64,000 nt of DNA, taken from assembly GCF_000247695.1 (NCBI RefSeq), contig NW_004624805.1:1489433-1553432 (forward strand), read 5' to 3'. The notes below the pieces were generated by a model. The model was not told the DNA's origin, made no database searches, and saw nothing but the letters and a program-made list of their open reading frames with translations. This document shows positions 1 through 11,987 of the stretch, piece by piece. A program made the translations under genes and the position numbers. The stretch comes from Heterocephalus glaber (Eukaryota > Chordata > Mammalia > Rodentia > Bathyergidae). Every line of letters begins with the position of its first letter. Position 1 is the stretch's first letter.

Positions 1-849
1 TTCTCCCAAGAGTTCCATGTGCAGGGCTTTGGGAATGGTTCTGCGCATGTGTCTTGGGATTTTGTAATTAGCAAGTCATATCTGCTTCCCCAGACAACTT
101 TTCCACTCCCTCATCTCCTGTCTCACTTCCCCCTGAGAGACACAAATCCCCATAATTCTGTACAGGGTGCTGAGGGAACGAAGGCCTCTGTCTTCTATAG
201 CTTCTTTCAGCTGGAAGGGGCTGTAGACCCTGCCCACTAGGGATTATGTGCTCTCCAACCACCCTGGCTCTCCAACTACCAACTGGCTGGGTTGAAGAAA
301 AAAATCTGTAACAAGGCAACAAGAAAAGCATTAGTGGCTGTGAGCTGTCTGTTTGATAGGAGAAGGTGTACCATTATCTTGGGATGTGGAACCCAAATAT
401 GAATTCCAGGTCAGATTTCCATGCTTCTTGTGGAGGACGAAGTGTGGCAAAGAGGGAGGTTAGATAAGTTATTGAGAACTTGAGAGCCATAGCTTTAGCA
501 AAATTATCTAAATAATGGGTCTGATTAAAAACGGGAACCTCAATACAGATGCCCATTTAAGCTGTGATGAATTAGGGTCATTAGTGACTCACTTATCTGT
601 ACCTGGAGTAATGCAGGAGTCTTCCTTTCTGATGAAGAGCCTCAGGTCTTCCAGAGATTCTCAGGAATAGCTTTCTTTCTAGTCCTGTGAAAATTCTAGT
701 GACCATTTCCCATTTCCCATGTAGGATTTTTATAGCTTGTCACTGCATCCCTTAAGGAAAGACCAGAATGGTTCCTCAGGAACTGGGAATAAGGCTAGGG
801 TGGGGCTGCCCTTCTTGCCTTCCTATCAGCCTTTTTATTTCCCAAGGAC
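1..849 (-). mobile_element. Probable downstream part of the ERV1 relic
   Basis: Continuous with the RNase H segment and read on the minus strand. About 850-760 follows the RNase H carboxy end with a basic, frame-broken stretch as expected for pol. Below that I cannot recognise integrase or env with certainty. A 60-codon minus-strand frame at 556-374 is open but unassigned. The extent is inferred from position only. Confidence 0.35.
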
Positions 850-2130
850 ACTTTAGACATGTCATTTGGATCCCTTAAAATGCATGACTGCAACCTACTT
901 GGGGAGATAGACTGCCTCTAAGAAGAGTTGTATAATTTCCTGCTTGTGCTTTATAGATGATTGCTTATTAGTCAGCAAGCTTCTTCTTTCCTGTTGCGTG
1001 AGCATGTACCACCAGAAAGGCATAATTGGAGTTGTATAGATTAAATAGCTTCTTGCCTTTCCCTATTATCAATGCCAAAGTAAGAGCTGTTAGCTCTGCT
1101 CTTTGAGCAGAGGTCCCTGGGGGAAGTTGGCCTCAGTGACCTGTCATGAAATGACAACTGCATAACCTGCCTTTCATTGTCCTTCTTAGATAGGGCTACT
1201 TTCCTTTTTTTTTTTTTTTTTGGTACCGGGGATGGAACTTGGGTCCTTGTGCCTGCGCAGCAGGCAGCGAAACCACTGAGCTAAATCCCGGACCCTAGAC
1301 AGGGCTACTTTCATCAGTGAACCACACCTCTTCAGGGTCTTGGAGGGGCAGGTTACTGATGTCCTGCTGGATTGCATAGGTCTGGAAGATCACTTGTTCA
1401 AAAGAGTGGCTAACTTCTGGGTGTAGGCATCAGAGAGGCGGGATTAGGAGTTGTGCGAGTTTTTATAATAATCTCAGGGGTGTCTTGATACTTGGAAAGC
1501 TGTTCTGTTAATCACAAGTAACTTTTGGTCTCATGAATCACTCTGACCTGATGGGGAGTCAAGACCTCAAGTTTCTGTCCTAAAGTTAGTTTTGCAGCTT
1601 CCTCTGTTAGCATAGTTGTAGCTGCTACTGATCTCAGGCAGGGTGACCACCCAGCAGCCCTTCCATCTAACTTTTTGTAAAGTATGCCACTGGGCAGAGT
1701 TCATGTCCTAGGCTTTGAGTCAAGACACTCAAAGAAGTTCCTCTTTTTTCTGGAATGTGGAGGAAAAAGGGTTTTCTACCATGCAGCAGGATCCACCTTT
1801 TGACTGATTAGTTTGGGAAGACCTGTGTATTCCCAACTGGTAAAACCTGTTTTGGCCTTTGTTAGAATTTGAGAATTACCCCAGTTTTGCTGTTAAATCT
1901 CTTCCTAACAAGGGACTAGAACACTGTGGGACAATTAGAAACTCATGGTTAAACATTTGGCCTTCAAAGTGACATGTCAAAGCAGGAGAAAAGAATCTCC
2001 AACTAGGGGTCCCCTCAACTCCAACTATGGCTGTAGATCTAAAGAAAGGTTTTCCAGAGAAGTAAGTCAAAATAGAGTGAGGTCATTGAATAGGCTCACC
2101 CATGGCATCCAGGGTTACCCAGAACTCCTC
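850..2130 (-). mobile_element. ERV1 (gammaretrovirus-like) pro-pol relic, antisense to the gene
   Basis: Read on the minus strand, 2070-1876 resembles a retroviral protease carboxy half, with the motif PLLGRDL at 1914-1894. About 1680-1560 reads KLDGRAAGWSPCLRSVAA and onward, typical of the pol segment between reverse transcriptase and RNase H. About 1150-850 reads as RNase H, including [15 protein letters not shown] and LPK, followed by an in-frame stop and then VAVMHFKG. The bulk of reverse transcriptase, including its catalytic core, is missing: only about 100-150 bases separate the protease end from the connection segment. The aspartic active site of the protease is degraded and stops are frequent. 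An ID SINE at 1204-1295 interrupts the RNase H start. This is a dead, old copy with no coding capacity. Assignment to the ERV1 class rests on the protease and connection motifs. Confidence 0.72.
1204..1295 (-). mobile_element. ID SINE, antisense, with target-site duplication
   Basis: A poly-T run followed by GGTACCGGGGAT and ending CTGAGCTAAATCCCGG is the reverse complement of a tRNA-like ID element with its Pol III A box (TAGCTCAGTGG type). It is flanked by a 17-base target-site duplication, TAGATAGGGCTACTTTC at 1187-1203 and TAGACAGGGCTACTTTC at 1296-1312, differing by one base. It inserted into the ERV1 pol relic. Confidence 0.92.
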
Positions 2131-3400
2131 ATAGGAAATGGCAATGTTCATGGACAGGGGCACTGTAGGTTCCCTTGGGCCTCTTCAGAGCACAAAATGA
2201 GGATTCAGGCTGGCCTAGGCTCTCTCTGGAAGCAGGATCAGTCAACTCTCTTGTGCCATTAGTCAGGCACATTGGCTGCCTCACATTCAGAGCAGAGCCA
2301 AGGCAGTGGCTTGGTGCAGTTACGTGCCCACTTATCATCCTTGGATTTTCCCTTAGAAGAGCTGGGTGAATTTAAAGCATTGCCAATTGTGACAGCTATA
2401 ATTCTAGTTTTACTCTTTTGACCCTCCTCCAGATGGATTGCTGAAAACAGAAAAAGCCATGCCCAGCAATTGGGTCATAGGTGTCTGTGGTCCCATCTGA
2501 AGTTTCTTCATTAAACAGATGGGAGAGACCCACATACCCCGGAGAGACAGATGGGGATCTGAGGACAGGATCATCAGAGATATCTCTCTCTTCCTCGGGG
2601 CCACTCTCACTACCGCAGTTTCTGGGCTTTTCCTGAGATAAAGAGTCACAAAAGCCCGAACATAAGGGATTTCACTGCATCTTCTATGTTTTAAGCAGAA
2701 ACAGTGTATTAAAAAAATAGACTCCTAATTTAAGCTGCCATCCTCTACTCAGCTCTCAGTACTTCCTACTTCATATTGAACTCAAACCATACTGCAATAG
2801 TAGATAAGCTGCTCCTTTTTAAAACTGGGAGCATCAAACCTTCCTCACCAATCAAAGGTACAGCCTAGGAGGATCTGCAGGGCATGGATCATGGGGTTCC
2901 CCACGGCTCGTCTTGGGGCCTATAGAGCGAGACAGCTAGGTCTTGCGTCCTTAAGACCTAGGGACTTGGGTCCTTCCCATGCAGAAGGAAGAGACCTGAT
3001 GAGCCCACAAAGCATCCCCTTGTGAGATTCAAGTATGCACTAGGTGTACATCTTTGTCCAAAGCTAGGGCGGTGCCAGCATCTTTCTTAGAAGCATAGAA
3101 GAAAAACCTACTGGGCCCTACTGAGGGCTTTTTGTCTCCATATCAGGGCTCGCTAACTCCTTAGAGAGAGGGGGTTGAACCACCTGATGGCTCTCCTTAG
3201 CCCTTGGAAACCCCCATGAGATCAGTATGCAGCCCCCCCCCACACACACACACACTGGGACTCCCTTAGCCACTGTTGAGCCATGTGATAGCTCTACTTA
3301 AGCAGGATGGAGCCACTTGGGAGACAGTATCTTTTGCATTTAGCCTTATAGTAAAAACTTGGTACGTTGTATAAGGCAGTAGAAACAGAAATCTCTTTTT
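2131..3400 (-). mobile_element. Probable gag/leader remains of the ERV1 relic
   Basis: This lies on the gag side of the minus-strand protease. The 79-codon minus-strand frame at 2649-2410 is a plausible but unproven gag remnant. No zinc knuckle or capsid core is readable. No clear LTR could be bounded; 3540-3880 could be a decayed LTR but lacks convincing ends. Confidence 0.3.
3233..3255. repeat. C-run followed by (CA)n
   Basis: About nine C residues followed by seven CA units. It is a simple microsatellite with no other feature attached. Confidence 0.9.
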
Positions 3401-3839
3401 AAAGAAAAAACCTTTAAAAATCCAAAGATCAAGGATGGCTCTGCCTTTGTCTCACAGTCACTTGAGTTAAGCTCTACTGGCTGTTCTTCAGTTCTGCTCA
3501 GTCTATAAGGTATGTTTCTGAATTACCTGTATTTTCTTAGAAGAAACAAGGAAGGGAAACAAACAAACATGGTGGAACCCACATGGCTCCAAAACAGGCC
3601 CTGTCACATGACAAGATCAGGACCAGATGTGTGAGAAGACAAGACAGTGGCCCCACGAGAGCACCCCGAGAAAACATCTGTCTAGGGAAAGATCACAGAC
3701 AAGACTTTGACCACAAAAAGGAGCAAGGCAAACTACCAGCGTACCAGCGTAGTTTTCCCCCGCAAAGAGTGGGAAAGCCGAACAAAGTATTACAGAGAAC
3801 AGCACTGCAAGGACAAAGGAGCATACAGTGAACCCCCAT

Positions 3840-4570
3840 AAAGCCCCAGTTCAGTCTGTGGCCTCGGGGTTCACAGATTTTTCTTTAGAAACCAACTAAT
3901 AGTTGTTTGTGGAAACCCCTGCAATTTCATGGAAACCCCAAACATCCTCCGAAATTGTTTTTTTCGTGGGAGGTTTGCAAGTAGCCAATCCGAGAGCATT
4001 ATTCAGTTCCCTTTGCTGCTGATTGGCTGCTGCCCTGTAACCATGGCAGATGCACCAGCCTTTCCACATCATAACAGGCTGCTCTACTGCATTTAGCTCT
4101 CCAGTGTTCTCGGTTTTGTTCTTCTTAAAGCCCTTAAGATCCCTAAGGTGCCACCAAATGCCCTGCACCTTCTAAGGCTTCTGGCAGTGAACCTAAGCAC
4201 CAGAAGAAGTTTAAGACACTCCAGAAGGTTGAACTACTGTATAGCATTTTTATTAAATTCAATTATTACATGGGCCGGGGATTTAGCTCAGTGGTTTCAC
4301 CGCCTGCTGCAAAAGCTCAAGGACCCAAGTTAAATCCCCGGTACCAAGAACAAAATAAATTCAATTATTACAGTACTATATACAGTATTTTATCAAATTA
4401 AATTACATAACTGGAGGAGACAGCATATTTAGGGTTTAAACTATAAAAATAGGCATTTAGCAGCATTTCTCTGACAATATCTGAAATTCATGGTTTTTCT
4501 TAATTCATGGGTGCTCTAGGAACTTAACCCCTGCAAATTTCGGGAGCATGGTAGTAACAGGCTCTCTGGC
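3840..4570 (+). mobile_element. Possible pogo/Tigger-type DNA transposon relic
   Basis: Weak evidence. Both ends carry similar inverted wording: GAAACCCCTGCAATTTCATGG near 3913 and, near 4525, AACCCCTGCAAATTTCGGG. A plus-strand stretch around 4180-4245 reads KHQKKFKTLQKVELL, reminiscent of the helix-turn-helix start of pogo-family transposases. The interior is largely deleted and holds an ID SINE at 4271-4355. Another old DNA transposon or chance similarity cannot be excluded. Confidence 0.3.
4271..4355 (+). mobile_element. ID SINE with perfect 17-base target-site duplication
   Basis: The tRNA-like body begins GGGCCGGGGATTTAGCTCAG, includes an intact A box (TAGCTCAGTGG), and ends in CCCCGGTACC plus a short A-rich tail. 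TAAATTCAATTATTACA flanks it at 4254-4270 and 4356-4372 without mismatch. This is the hallmark of L1-mediated retroposition and suggests a fairly recent insertion. Confidence 0.95.
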
Positions 4571-5939
4571 TATGTAGGGCATACCCACAGAGTGCCTGCA
4601 AGTGGGAGAAGGAAAGAAAGAGGGGCAAACTTGAGGTGGGCCTGTAGGCCTTTTGCTGGCTGGGAGAACACAAGAAAGCACAGAGGTCAGGCAATCCCCT
4701 CCCCATCCCACATGGGGAGAGACAGGGGAAGAAGAAGGAAACCTCTGTAGCATTTTAGAGTGAAGCAACAAGAAAAAGTGCCCGAAGGGCCTTCCCTGCT
4801 CTCCTGAACCTCACATTTTTAACTGTATAACTTTCCACACATTGAGTATATTCATTTCACTTGAGTTATGCTTGAGCTCAGGGCTTACTTACCTTGTCTG
4901 ACAATGATAAGCAAAGAAACGAGACACATGGTCCAAGGAAGGACCGTGGGCTGGAGGGAAAGTTGGCGCGAGCGTTTTTGCGTATGATCACCTTCCTTGA
5001 CTTGTCCTGTACTAGGGACGTGGCTAGCTCTCAGAAAATCGTTTTTCACTGATTATTCTCTGATCCTGGGGGGCAAAGATTTGCCTGTTTCCTGGGAAAT
5101 CATCACTAAGTTTAGTGCCTACGTACTGATGGAAAAAAAGCTTAAAATCCATGCTTTGTGTGAACTAGGGGTGTCTTACCCCACCTTCCTTCTGAGATGT
5201 CCATGCTGGTCTTCGAACTTCACCCATTATCAGAATTTAAGTAATTTTCCTGTGGCTACATTTGCTACTTAGGTCCAAATGCTATCATTCTTATGGATAT
5301 TGAAATAAATGGTCTTTATTGAAGATCTCCAAAGAGCTTTGCTAAGTACACAGATGATGTCATCTCATCTGTAGGTGGGAGAAACGAAGCCCAGAATCCA
5401 GTCCCACGGGGCAGAGGAACCAACATAAATATTGCCCTCAGACTTACAGAGTCCTGGCCCTTATCTCTTAGTTGGATTGATGTAAATGTAGTGCCTGTGC
5501 TTGCAGAGCAGAAAAAGAAAGAGAGAAAGGGAGGGATTTTCTTGTTCACTCTCTAGAAGAGTTCACATGGATCTGTCATCTTGGGTGTGCCAACTTTTGA
5601 AAGACAGTTGCTGTGGAATCAGCTATCAGCTCTCAGCAGTGCTCAGCAGAGAAAGTCGCAGTGCCACACCGAAGTCCTGGCTCAGCTTTACTGGCCTGCG
5701 CACCGTAGATCCCGAGACAAACATGAAATGACTTGACTGCCGAGAACTGGCAAGATTGCAGCAGTCTTATCCCGTCCTCTGGTCTGTTTGCCTGGGAGCA
5801 ACTTCATGCAGTCATTATGGGTTGTGCAATGAGGCATGGCAGCTGCCGCCACAAGAAGGAAGCTAGCAAATTGGACTAAGTATGGGCCTTGTGACCCACT
5901 CTGATGGTATACCGTGTAAGTCAGGGTTCTCCAGGAACA

Positions 5940-6625
5940 CAGAGCCAACGAAATACATATACACAGGCTGATCAAAAGATACTGTGTGTCTAAATAAAAA
6001 TATTTATTATAGTGAAAGGCACACTGCCATTAATTCCCCTCAAGGTACTCCTCTCACTCTGAGCACATCATTCTTGCCATCATTCTTGCCACTTTCTGAA
6101 GCAGTTCTAGAACTCCTCTTTCATGGTGTCTTTATGAGGTATGATCAGAATACCATGCATGCTGCTGCTGAGTGGCACCCATGGAAAGGCAGGCTTGTGA
6201 AAACATCAGTGTCTCCTCGTCCACCTTATTCATGGGATCTGTCACCACTTGACTGCTGGATCTTCCCCAAAGTCAAAATGAACATAAAAGAGAAACATTT
6301 TGAATTGCTCAGGGACATCAGGGCAGACATGACAGCACAACTAAAACCACCCAGGAAAGAGTTCTTCCAGAACTGCTTTGGAAAGTAGCAAGAAAGATGG
6401 GATAAGTGTTCAAAGCAAGAGCAAGGATTTTGAGGTGGGGGTTAATGGCAATGAGTCTTTTACTGTGATACATCTTTAAATATTTATGGGCTGGGGATTT
6501 AGCTCAGTGGTGCCACCCCCTGCCTCTCAAGGACCTAAGTTCAATCCCCTGTACCAAAAAAAAATAATAATAATAATAATAATAAATAAAAAATAAACAT
6601 TCACCGTGTTTTGAGACAACATCTC
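5940..6625. mobile_element. Two mariner transposase 3' ends in inverted orientation (pseudogene relic)
   Basis: On the minus strand, 6140-6010 reads KDTMKEEF, stop, NCFRKWQE and then further stops. On the plus strand, 6345-6440 reads KEFFQNCFGK, stop, QERWDKC. These are the same transposase tail, which in mariner elements ends in a WDKC-type motif. The plus-strand copy also has PRPPYSWDLSPLD near 6215-6260, matching the PPYSPDL catalytic-domain motif of the family. The ends beyond the two tails also match each other after reverse complement (TTAATGGCA shared). Both copies are broken by stops. The left copy has a 12-base tandem duplication (CATTCTTGCCAT) near 6070-6095. An ID SINE at 6488-6596 interrupts the right end. 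Confidence 0.65.
6488..6596 (+). mobile_element. ID SINE with (AAT)n tail
   Basis: It begins GGGCTGGGGATTTAGCTCAG and has the same ID body as 4271, with a shortened middle and CCCCTGTACC, then an A run drifting into AAT repeats. No clean target-site duplication was found. It sits inside the right mariner end. Confidence 0.9.
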
Positions 6626-7326
6626 CTAGAAGGACATCTGTCATGTGGGTTGGATCACGTGACTATGGAAGCTTAGAAGTCCACCATCTGTCACCTGCAC
6701 GCCAGAGGCTCAAGGAAGCTGGGCTGAAACTCAGTCCACGCCCAAAGGCATGAGAACCGGGCAGCCAGTGCTGTTAATCCCAGCCCAAGAGCAGGAGAGG
6801 ATGAGATGAAATGTCCCAGCTCAAAAAAGTGAGGAAGACTTTTTCCTCTTCTGGTCCTTAAGGGACTGAATACTGAGGCAGATCATCTCCTGAGTCCAAG
6901 GATTCAAATGCTCCTCACACCCAAAACACCCTTACAGACCATCCAGAAATAACATTTAATCTGGGGACCCTATAGCCAGCCAAGACAGCATGGAAAACTA
7001 ATCATTACATATATGGCAACCAGTACACACTCATGTAGATACACACACACACAGTGCTGGCTGCCAATTTCTTTGGAAAAAAGTCTTACCAAAGATTTCT
7101 ATAAATAATGAGATATGCTGAAGAACAGGCAAAACTATGGTGTTCAGATTAGCTGTGTACACCCAGGAGCAAAACTCAGTATCATGGACAAGACATTTCT
7201 AGCGTGTTTTAGAGTTTCAAAATCTCCTCTCCATTTATGTCTCACCAAACCCAGTGCAGTAGTTGAGAAAGAAGTTGTTTTTCCATTTCACTGCTGAGGC
7301 AAGTGAAACTCAAGGAGGTCCAGTGA

Positions 7327-7532
7327 TTCTTTTTTCTCTCCCACTGGAGATTGATCCAAGGATTTTGCCCTAAATCATACTCCCACCACTTTTAATTTTA
7401 TATTTTGAGACAAGGTCTCACTTAAGTCTCTAAATTGCCCAGGGTGGGCTCAGACTTTTCATCCATCTGCCTCAGGCTCCTCTCTGTGATCCCAGAGTGC
7501 TGGGATCACAGGCGTGCACACCAGTCCCCGGC
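7327..7532 (-). mobile_element. B1-dID dimeric SINE, antisense
   Basis: Read on the minus strand it starts with a B1 monomer (GCCGGGGACTGG, then TGTGATCCCAGCACTC, then GAGACCTTGTCTCAAAATA). An A-rich linker and a diverged ID-like right monomer follow. The B1-dID dimer is known from several non-murid rodent families. Confidence 0.8.
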
Positions 7533-10500
7533 TGAGGTGACCCAGGGACTTGCTGGTGTCTCTGAGCAGCTAGGGGCTTGGGACTGGCGCCCAGAGCTTT
7601 CAGGAGTGGAAATGGTCTCAGGAAGCCATGGGACACTGCTCTTCTGGGTCCCCTGTGGGTGAGGGTAGAGGTGCTGACAGTGTGAGGATTCAGTGGGAGA
7701 GCCCTGGGCCAGCCCACAAGAGTCGTCCTGCTGACATCTCCACCTATCCCGTGGTGGTGAATGCTGTTTTCTGTTCTCATCATCTCGTTCATCCGACGTG
7801 AGGGTGCGTTCTGAAATTCCTGAGCATGGAGGGATGCGTTCTACTGGGATTCTCAGCCCGAAGAACACTCCAGACCCTCCCCTGCGGGGTCAGGAAGGAC
7901 TTGGGATGGCTGGAGAGCATCCGTGACACCTGCCACGGGGGCTTCTCCGGGCTGCTTGTTCGGCACACTGGGGAATCTTGCTGAGATCAATGTGAACCAT
8001 GGTGCTGCTGATGAATGACCTTGGGCCTCTCTCTTTCTCTGCTTTTCACCTGGGGTGAAGTAGGCTGAGCAAGAGGAAGTGGACCTTCTCCTCCCCATTC
8101 AGACACCCCCGATGGCCACGGTTTATCATTCCTTACAATTTCAGTGATAAAGCGACTGGCACAGACAGTCAATAGGGAGGCAACAGACCCCCACCAGCCA
8201 AAGGACTTTGCCTCCTCTCCACCATCTTGTCTGTCCTTCAGTGAGCCTCACGATGAGGTTATCCCAGGCCCACTACCCACCACGCCCCGTGGCTCCCAGG
8301 CAGGGGTCTCACTCGGGAAATGACTGCAGAGACCCCTGGGCTCCTGCACCAAGCTTCGGACTGAGCAAGCCAGAGGAGCCTGCCCCAGCCTCTGCACATG
8401 GCCAGGTGGAAGCGGCCAGAGGTCTCCCTCGAAGGCTCCTGCCTCCCCGCCCTCTTCCTCATTGTGTTCCCTGTCCAGGGAAACCCGGAGCCCCAGAAGA
8501 CTTAGAGATTTTGCACACACTCTTTGTTATCAAGTACAATGGGAAATTTTGGAGTGGGGAGAAACTCTAAGGCTCTGTTCCATCGCAGTGCAATCTTTAA
8601 AAAAAAATCACATGAGAGAGTGAAGTGTAAAGGGGGGGAAGTACTATGAACAAAGAGCATCATGGAATTGGGAAAAACTGCCAGAATGTGAAAGTCTTCT
8701 CTTAACAATTTGGAACATGTTCCCACCATTGCTAGACTGGTTCTTATACACTGTTTAGATCCCTGTGTCAGCTCCTCCCCAGACGCCACTGAGAAGACCC
8801 TTGAGCCCAATGAGTACTAAATAGGAAAGGTAAGAAGCACCCCTCAGGGTTTGGTTAAGTGTGTACAGTGTCTGTGGCACTTTATTCTTACTCCTTTTCT
8901 CTCTTACTGGGCACATCTTGACTCTCACTCTTTGTAATATCTTCCCTGGGAGATGGTCACAGTCAGAGAAGGTGAAGACTTGCCCAGTTAAAGGTTCTAT
9001 TCCCACTTACCCCGAGGACAACTGTGGCGAGAGAGAGCGAGCCTGAACTGGGTTAGGCATTTAGTGGTGTGTTGTTAGGAGCTTTGCTCTAGATAATGGT
9101 ACCCTGCAGTTGATATTCTCCAGCAGAACCTCCTGACCTGCATTATGGCTGTGTAGAAGAAAAGACCTCCTTTTCCCCACCGTTCCTCCCCATAAACACT
9201 TTCATTTTGCAGGTGAATTCAGTGGCAAATTTAAAAGCTGTGGTCACACTTACAAGGGTTGTTTTCTGATGGTTGCTTTTGAGTTGCACATCAGATTAAC
9301 CTCCCAGCAGATGTTAAGCATTAGCCCACCTTTGATCATTAGCTCGATGTAGGTGTAAATGTTTGACAGAAAAGCACACATTCCAACATAGTAACCAGTA
9401 CCGTGAGCACATTAGAAAGTCGATTGGTGGGAAAGGAAGTGGACATAGTGAGAGTAGAAATGATCTATTGTGGAAACCTTGGGCAGAGTGTCTGTTAAAT
9501 CATTTGTTCTCTGTTAAATGATTTACATTCTGATGGGACCTTGTAATCCCGGAACTGTGATTCCAGACATTCTTCCACGTACCAGCACTGACAGTGCATC
9601 AATTACCATGGCCATAAAGGTCTTTCAGCTGATTAAACATAACGAATTACTGTCCCCCATTTTTCTCTAGACTGATGTTCCCTTAGCCATACTTCTGAGG
9701 GGGTTCAGTAGCAAAGATTGTCACCCATTTTTGAAATTCTTAGGCCTCAAAGAGCCTGGAGATATCCTTTCTTCAAAAAACATTGGATTGCCTCACTGCA
9801 CTGCTTTGTACTGCAGGGGCTAATTCTGATTTCCCCCTCAAATAATGGGAAAAATTTATGAATCAAAGTTTGATTTAAAATTCAGGTGAAAAGTAACTCT
9901 TGAGCTAGTTTCAGTTATAGATACTGTTTTGAGGATACGTGGGCTGGGACGGAGTCCTTACTATTTGGAGGAAGGCGGGTCCTAAGGGAAGCTGTACACT
10001 GTAAAGAAAGTTAGGGGTTTGTTTTCAGCCCATAACTGGCATGAAAGCCCTGTGACTGCTCAGGTCCCTTTGTGTGTTTGGGTTTCTGTTCTTACTGTAA
10101 GCACTGGGCTGGGCTGGCTGGGCTTTAAACCCCTCCCAGCTCTGACTCTGTTGTCCAGTCTTCCTGTAGGACAGTCTAACCGTATCAAGAAAGGAAAATC
10201 AAGATGGGCATCCCTACTTAATCCTGACAGTAGACATACCACATCAGCTAATTTACTACTGCTCTGTGTGGATGGATGCCAAGTTCCCCTTTGTCTCTAG
10301 CATGAGATGTGTGTAGCAACACAGAATTGTACATGTGGAAGTTCATGAGCAAGTAGATTATGTTAAGTGTGTTTAACACAAACCCCTATGCATACAAGGA
10401 CATTTTTAGAGATGATGGACGTGTTTAATCGCCTTGACTGTGGTGATGGAATCATAAATCTGATTCCCAACTCAACAAAGTGAACATAAAACATACAGTT

Positions 10501-10844
10501 TTTGTTTTTCAATTATACCTCCATAAAACTTCTTTTAAAAGATAGGAACTACAGCCGTGTGTCACTTAACACTGGCGTATATTCTTCTAAGTGTTCCTTA
10601 AGTGACCTTGTCGTTGCAAGCACTGTCAAGTGTACCTGATGTCTGTGACATCCCCGGGTGGGCGTAACGGTGTGGGACTGCAGTGTACACGCCCACTGTG
10701 GGCCGAAACACCTGGGTGCTTTATTAGTACGGTACATGCTTGTGACAGAGGCTGAACACGCTCACCCTGGGGAGCTGGTACCCATTCATACTGCATCTGA
10801 ATTCTTTTTACTTCCCCCATCCCTAGGTCTGTCCCCATCTCCTA

Positions 10845-11200
10845 GAAGTCTCCCTCCTGGTTTCCTGTCACATATCTCCTGTTTTGCTCTTTGAATCACT
10901 TCTGCATTGCATTTCTCACGTAGGAGGAACCCGGTGATATTGAACCGTCTGTGTCTGATTTGTTTCACTCAGCATTATGGTCTCAAGGTTCATCCATTCG
11001 GCCACAAATGACTCAAGTTTACCCTTCTTTCTGGCTGAGCAGCACTCTGTTGTGTATAAACACCACATTTTCTTTATCCATTCCTCTGCTCATGGCCATA
11101 TAGGCCACGTCCAACACTGAGCGGTTGGGAGCTGTGTTGCCGTAGGCATGGGTGTGCATGGGTCATACCTTCCTGAAACATCTTCAGGCAGCATATAACT
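10845..11200 (-). mobile_element. L1 3'-end fragment, antisense
   Basis: The segment TTCACTCAGCATTATGGTCTC and the later TGTGTATAAACACCACATTTTC are the reverse complement of the conserved end of L1 ORF2 and its 3' region. The copy is short, diverged and 5'-truncated. Confidence 0.75.
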
Positions 11201-11930
11201 GTGTATTTATTTTGAAAAATACCCATTTTTTTGAAAAACCAAAGATGAATTTATATTCTTTTAAGAGTATGTTTGTAGATCATCATTAAGTATTTGGAGG
11301 GAAGAAAGAATAGGGTAGAAACATTTTTGACCTAGACCTCACAATAGCACTGACTAGTAGAGCCATTTGCAGTGGCAGAAATGTTGTATGTCTGTGCTGG
11401 CAACATGATAGCCTCTAGCTACACGGAACTACAAGCACTTGAAAGGAACATGCCCAGTGCAACTGCAGAACTGTATTCTTAATTCCATCTGATTTAATTT
11501 TGACTTAAAGGGTCATAATCTCATTCCAACATTGCTTTCAGCACAGCCTTGGCGCTGCTTCTGAAGTTGAGTTTACAGAGAAAGTGCAGTTAATGACCAA
11601 GCAACCCTATTCCAGTGCTTGATAAGATGAACATGTATGGGAAAAGCTAGGGTTGCCCACTGCTGAATGTCCCTCAGGATTTAAAGACTGACATGACCCT
11701 GTGGGCCCAGGAGCCCGGGTCCCTTTTGGCTCAGATGTGAAGAGGACATCAGGCAGTGTTAGGGACCAAGTCATTCAGAGCTATGGTCTCAGAGCAATGA
11801 CGTTCTATGAGTATTTTGATTCTGTCTGAGAAACTCTTTAGAAAAGAAGACCAGACTCTTTAGAAAACTGTTGTGAGGAATTTGTTGTTAAATGTGAAAC
11901 TTACCATCCTTGCTGGTTTTCCCCTTCCAG

Positions 11931-11987
11931 GAGCTTATTGATGTTGATAGTGAAGTGGTGTTTGAGTTGGCTTCCTATATTTTGCAG
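11931..11987 (+). CDS. FRMD4A: FRMD4A exon a: FERM F2 lobe (57 bp)
   Basis: Encodes ELIDVDSEVVFELASYILQ (19 codons, phase 0 to 0), a helix of the F2 lobe of the FERM domain. The acceptor is a pyrimidine tract ending TTCCAG; the donor is CAG|GTAAGT, a perfect consensus. FRMD4A is a cytoplasmic scaffold at cell junctions that links the PAR3 polarity protein to the ARF6 exchange factor cytohesin-1 in epithelial polarity. The choice of FRMD4A over its paralogue FRMD4B rests mainly on downstream exons (IFQYDYHDK, GHSGIAVHTWYA). A length divisible by three with equal phases means it could be skipped without a frameshift, but that would remove a core helix. Confidence 0.95.

Larger units (their letters stand above)
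1..11930 (+). other. FRMD4A: FRMD4A intron (partial), upstream of first visible exon
   Basis: Intronic sequence ending in the acceptor that precedes the exon at 11931 (polypyrimidine run then CAG). I searched for the preceding FRMD4A exon, which would encode the F1/F2 junction, and did not see it, so this intron starts left of the window. It holds an antisense ERV1 relic (about 1-3400), ID SINEs (1204, 4271, 6488), a possible pogo/Tigger relic (3840-4570), mariner ends (5940-6625), an antisense B1-dID (7327) and an L1 tail (10845). The stretches 4570-5930, 6630-7320 and 7540-10840 show nothing I can name; the frames in them are short and look random. Confidence 0.8.

Noticed and set aside
4271..4355. 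tRNA gene
   Set aside because: The A box and tRNA-like start belong to an ID SINE: it has an A-rich tail and a 17-base target duplication and cannot form a full cloverleaf.
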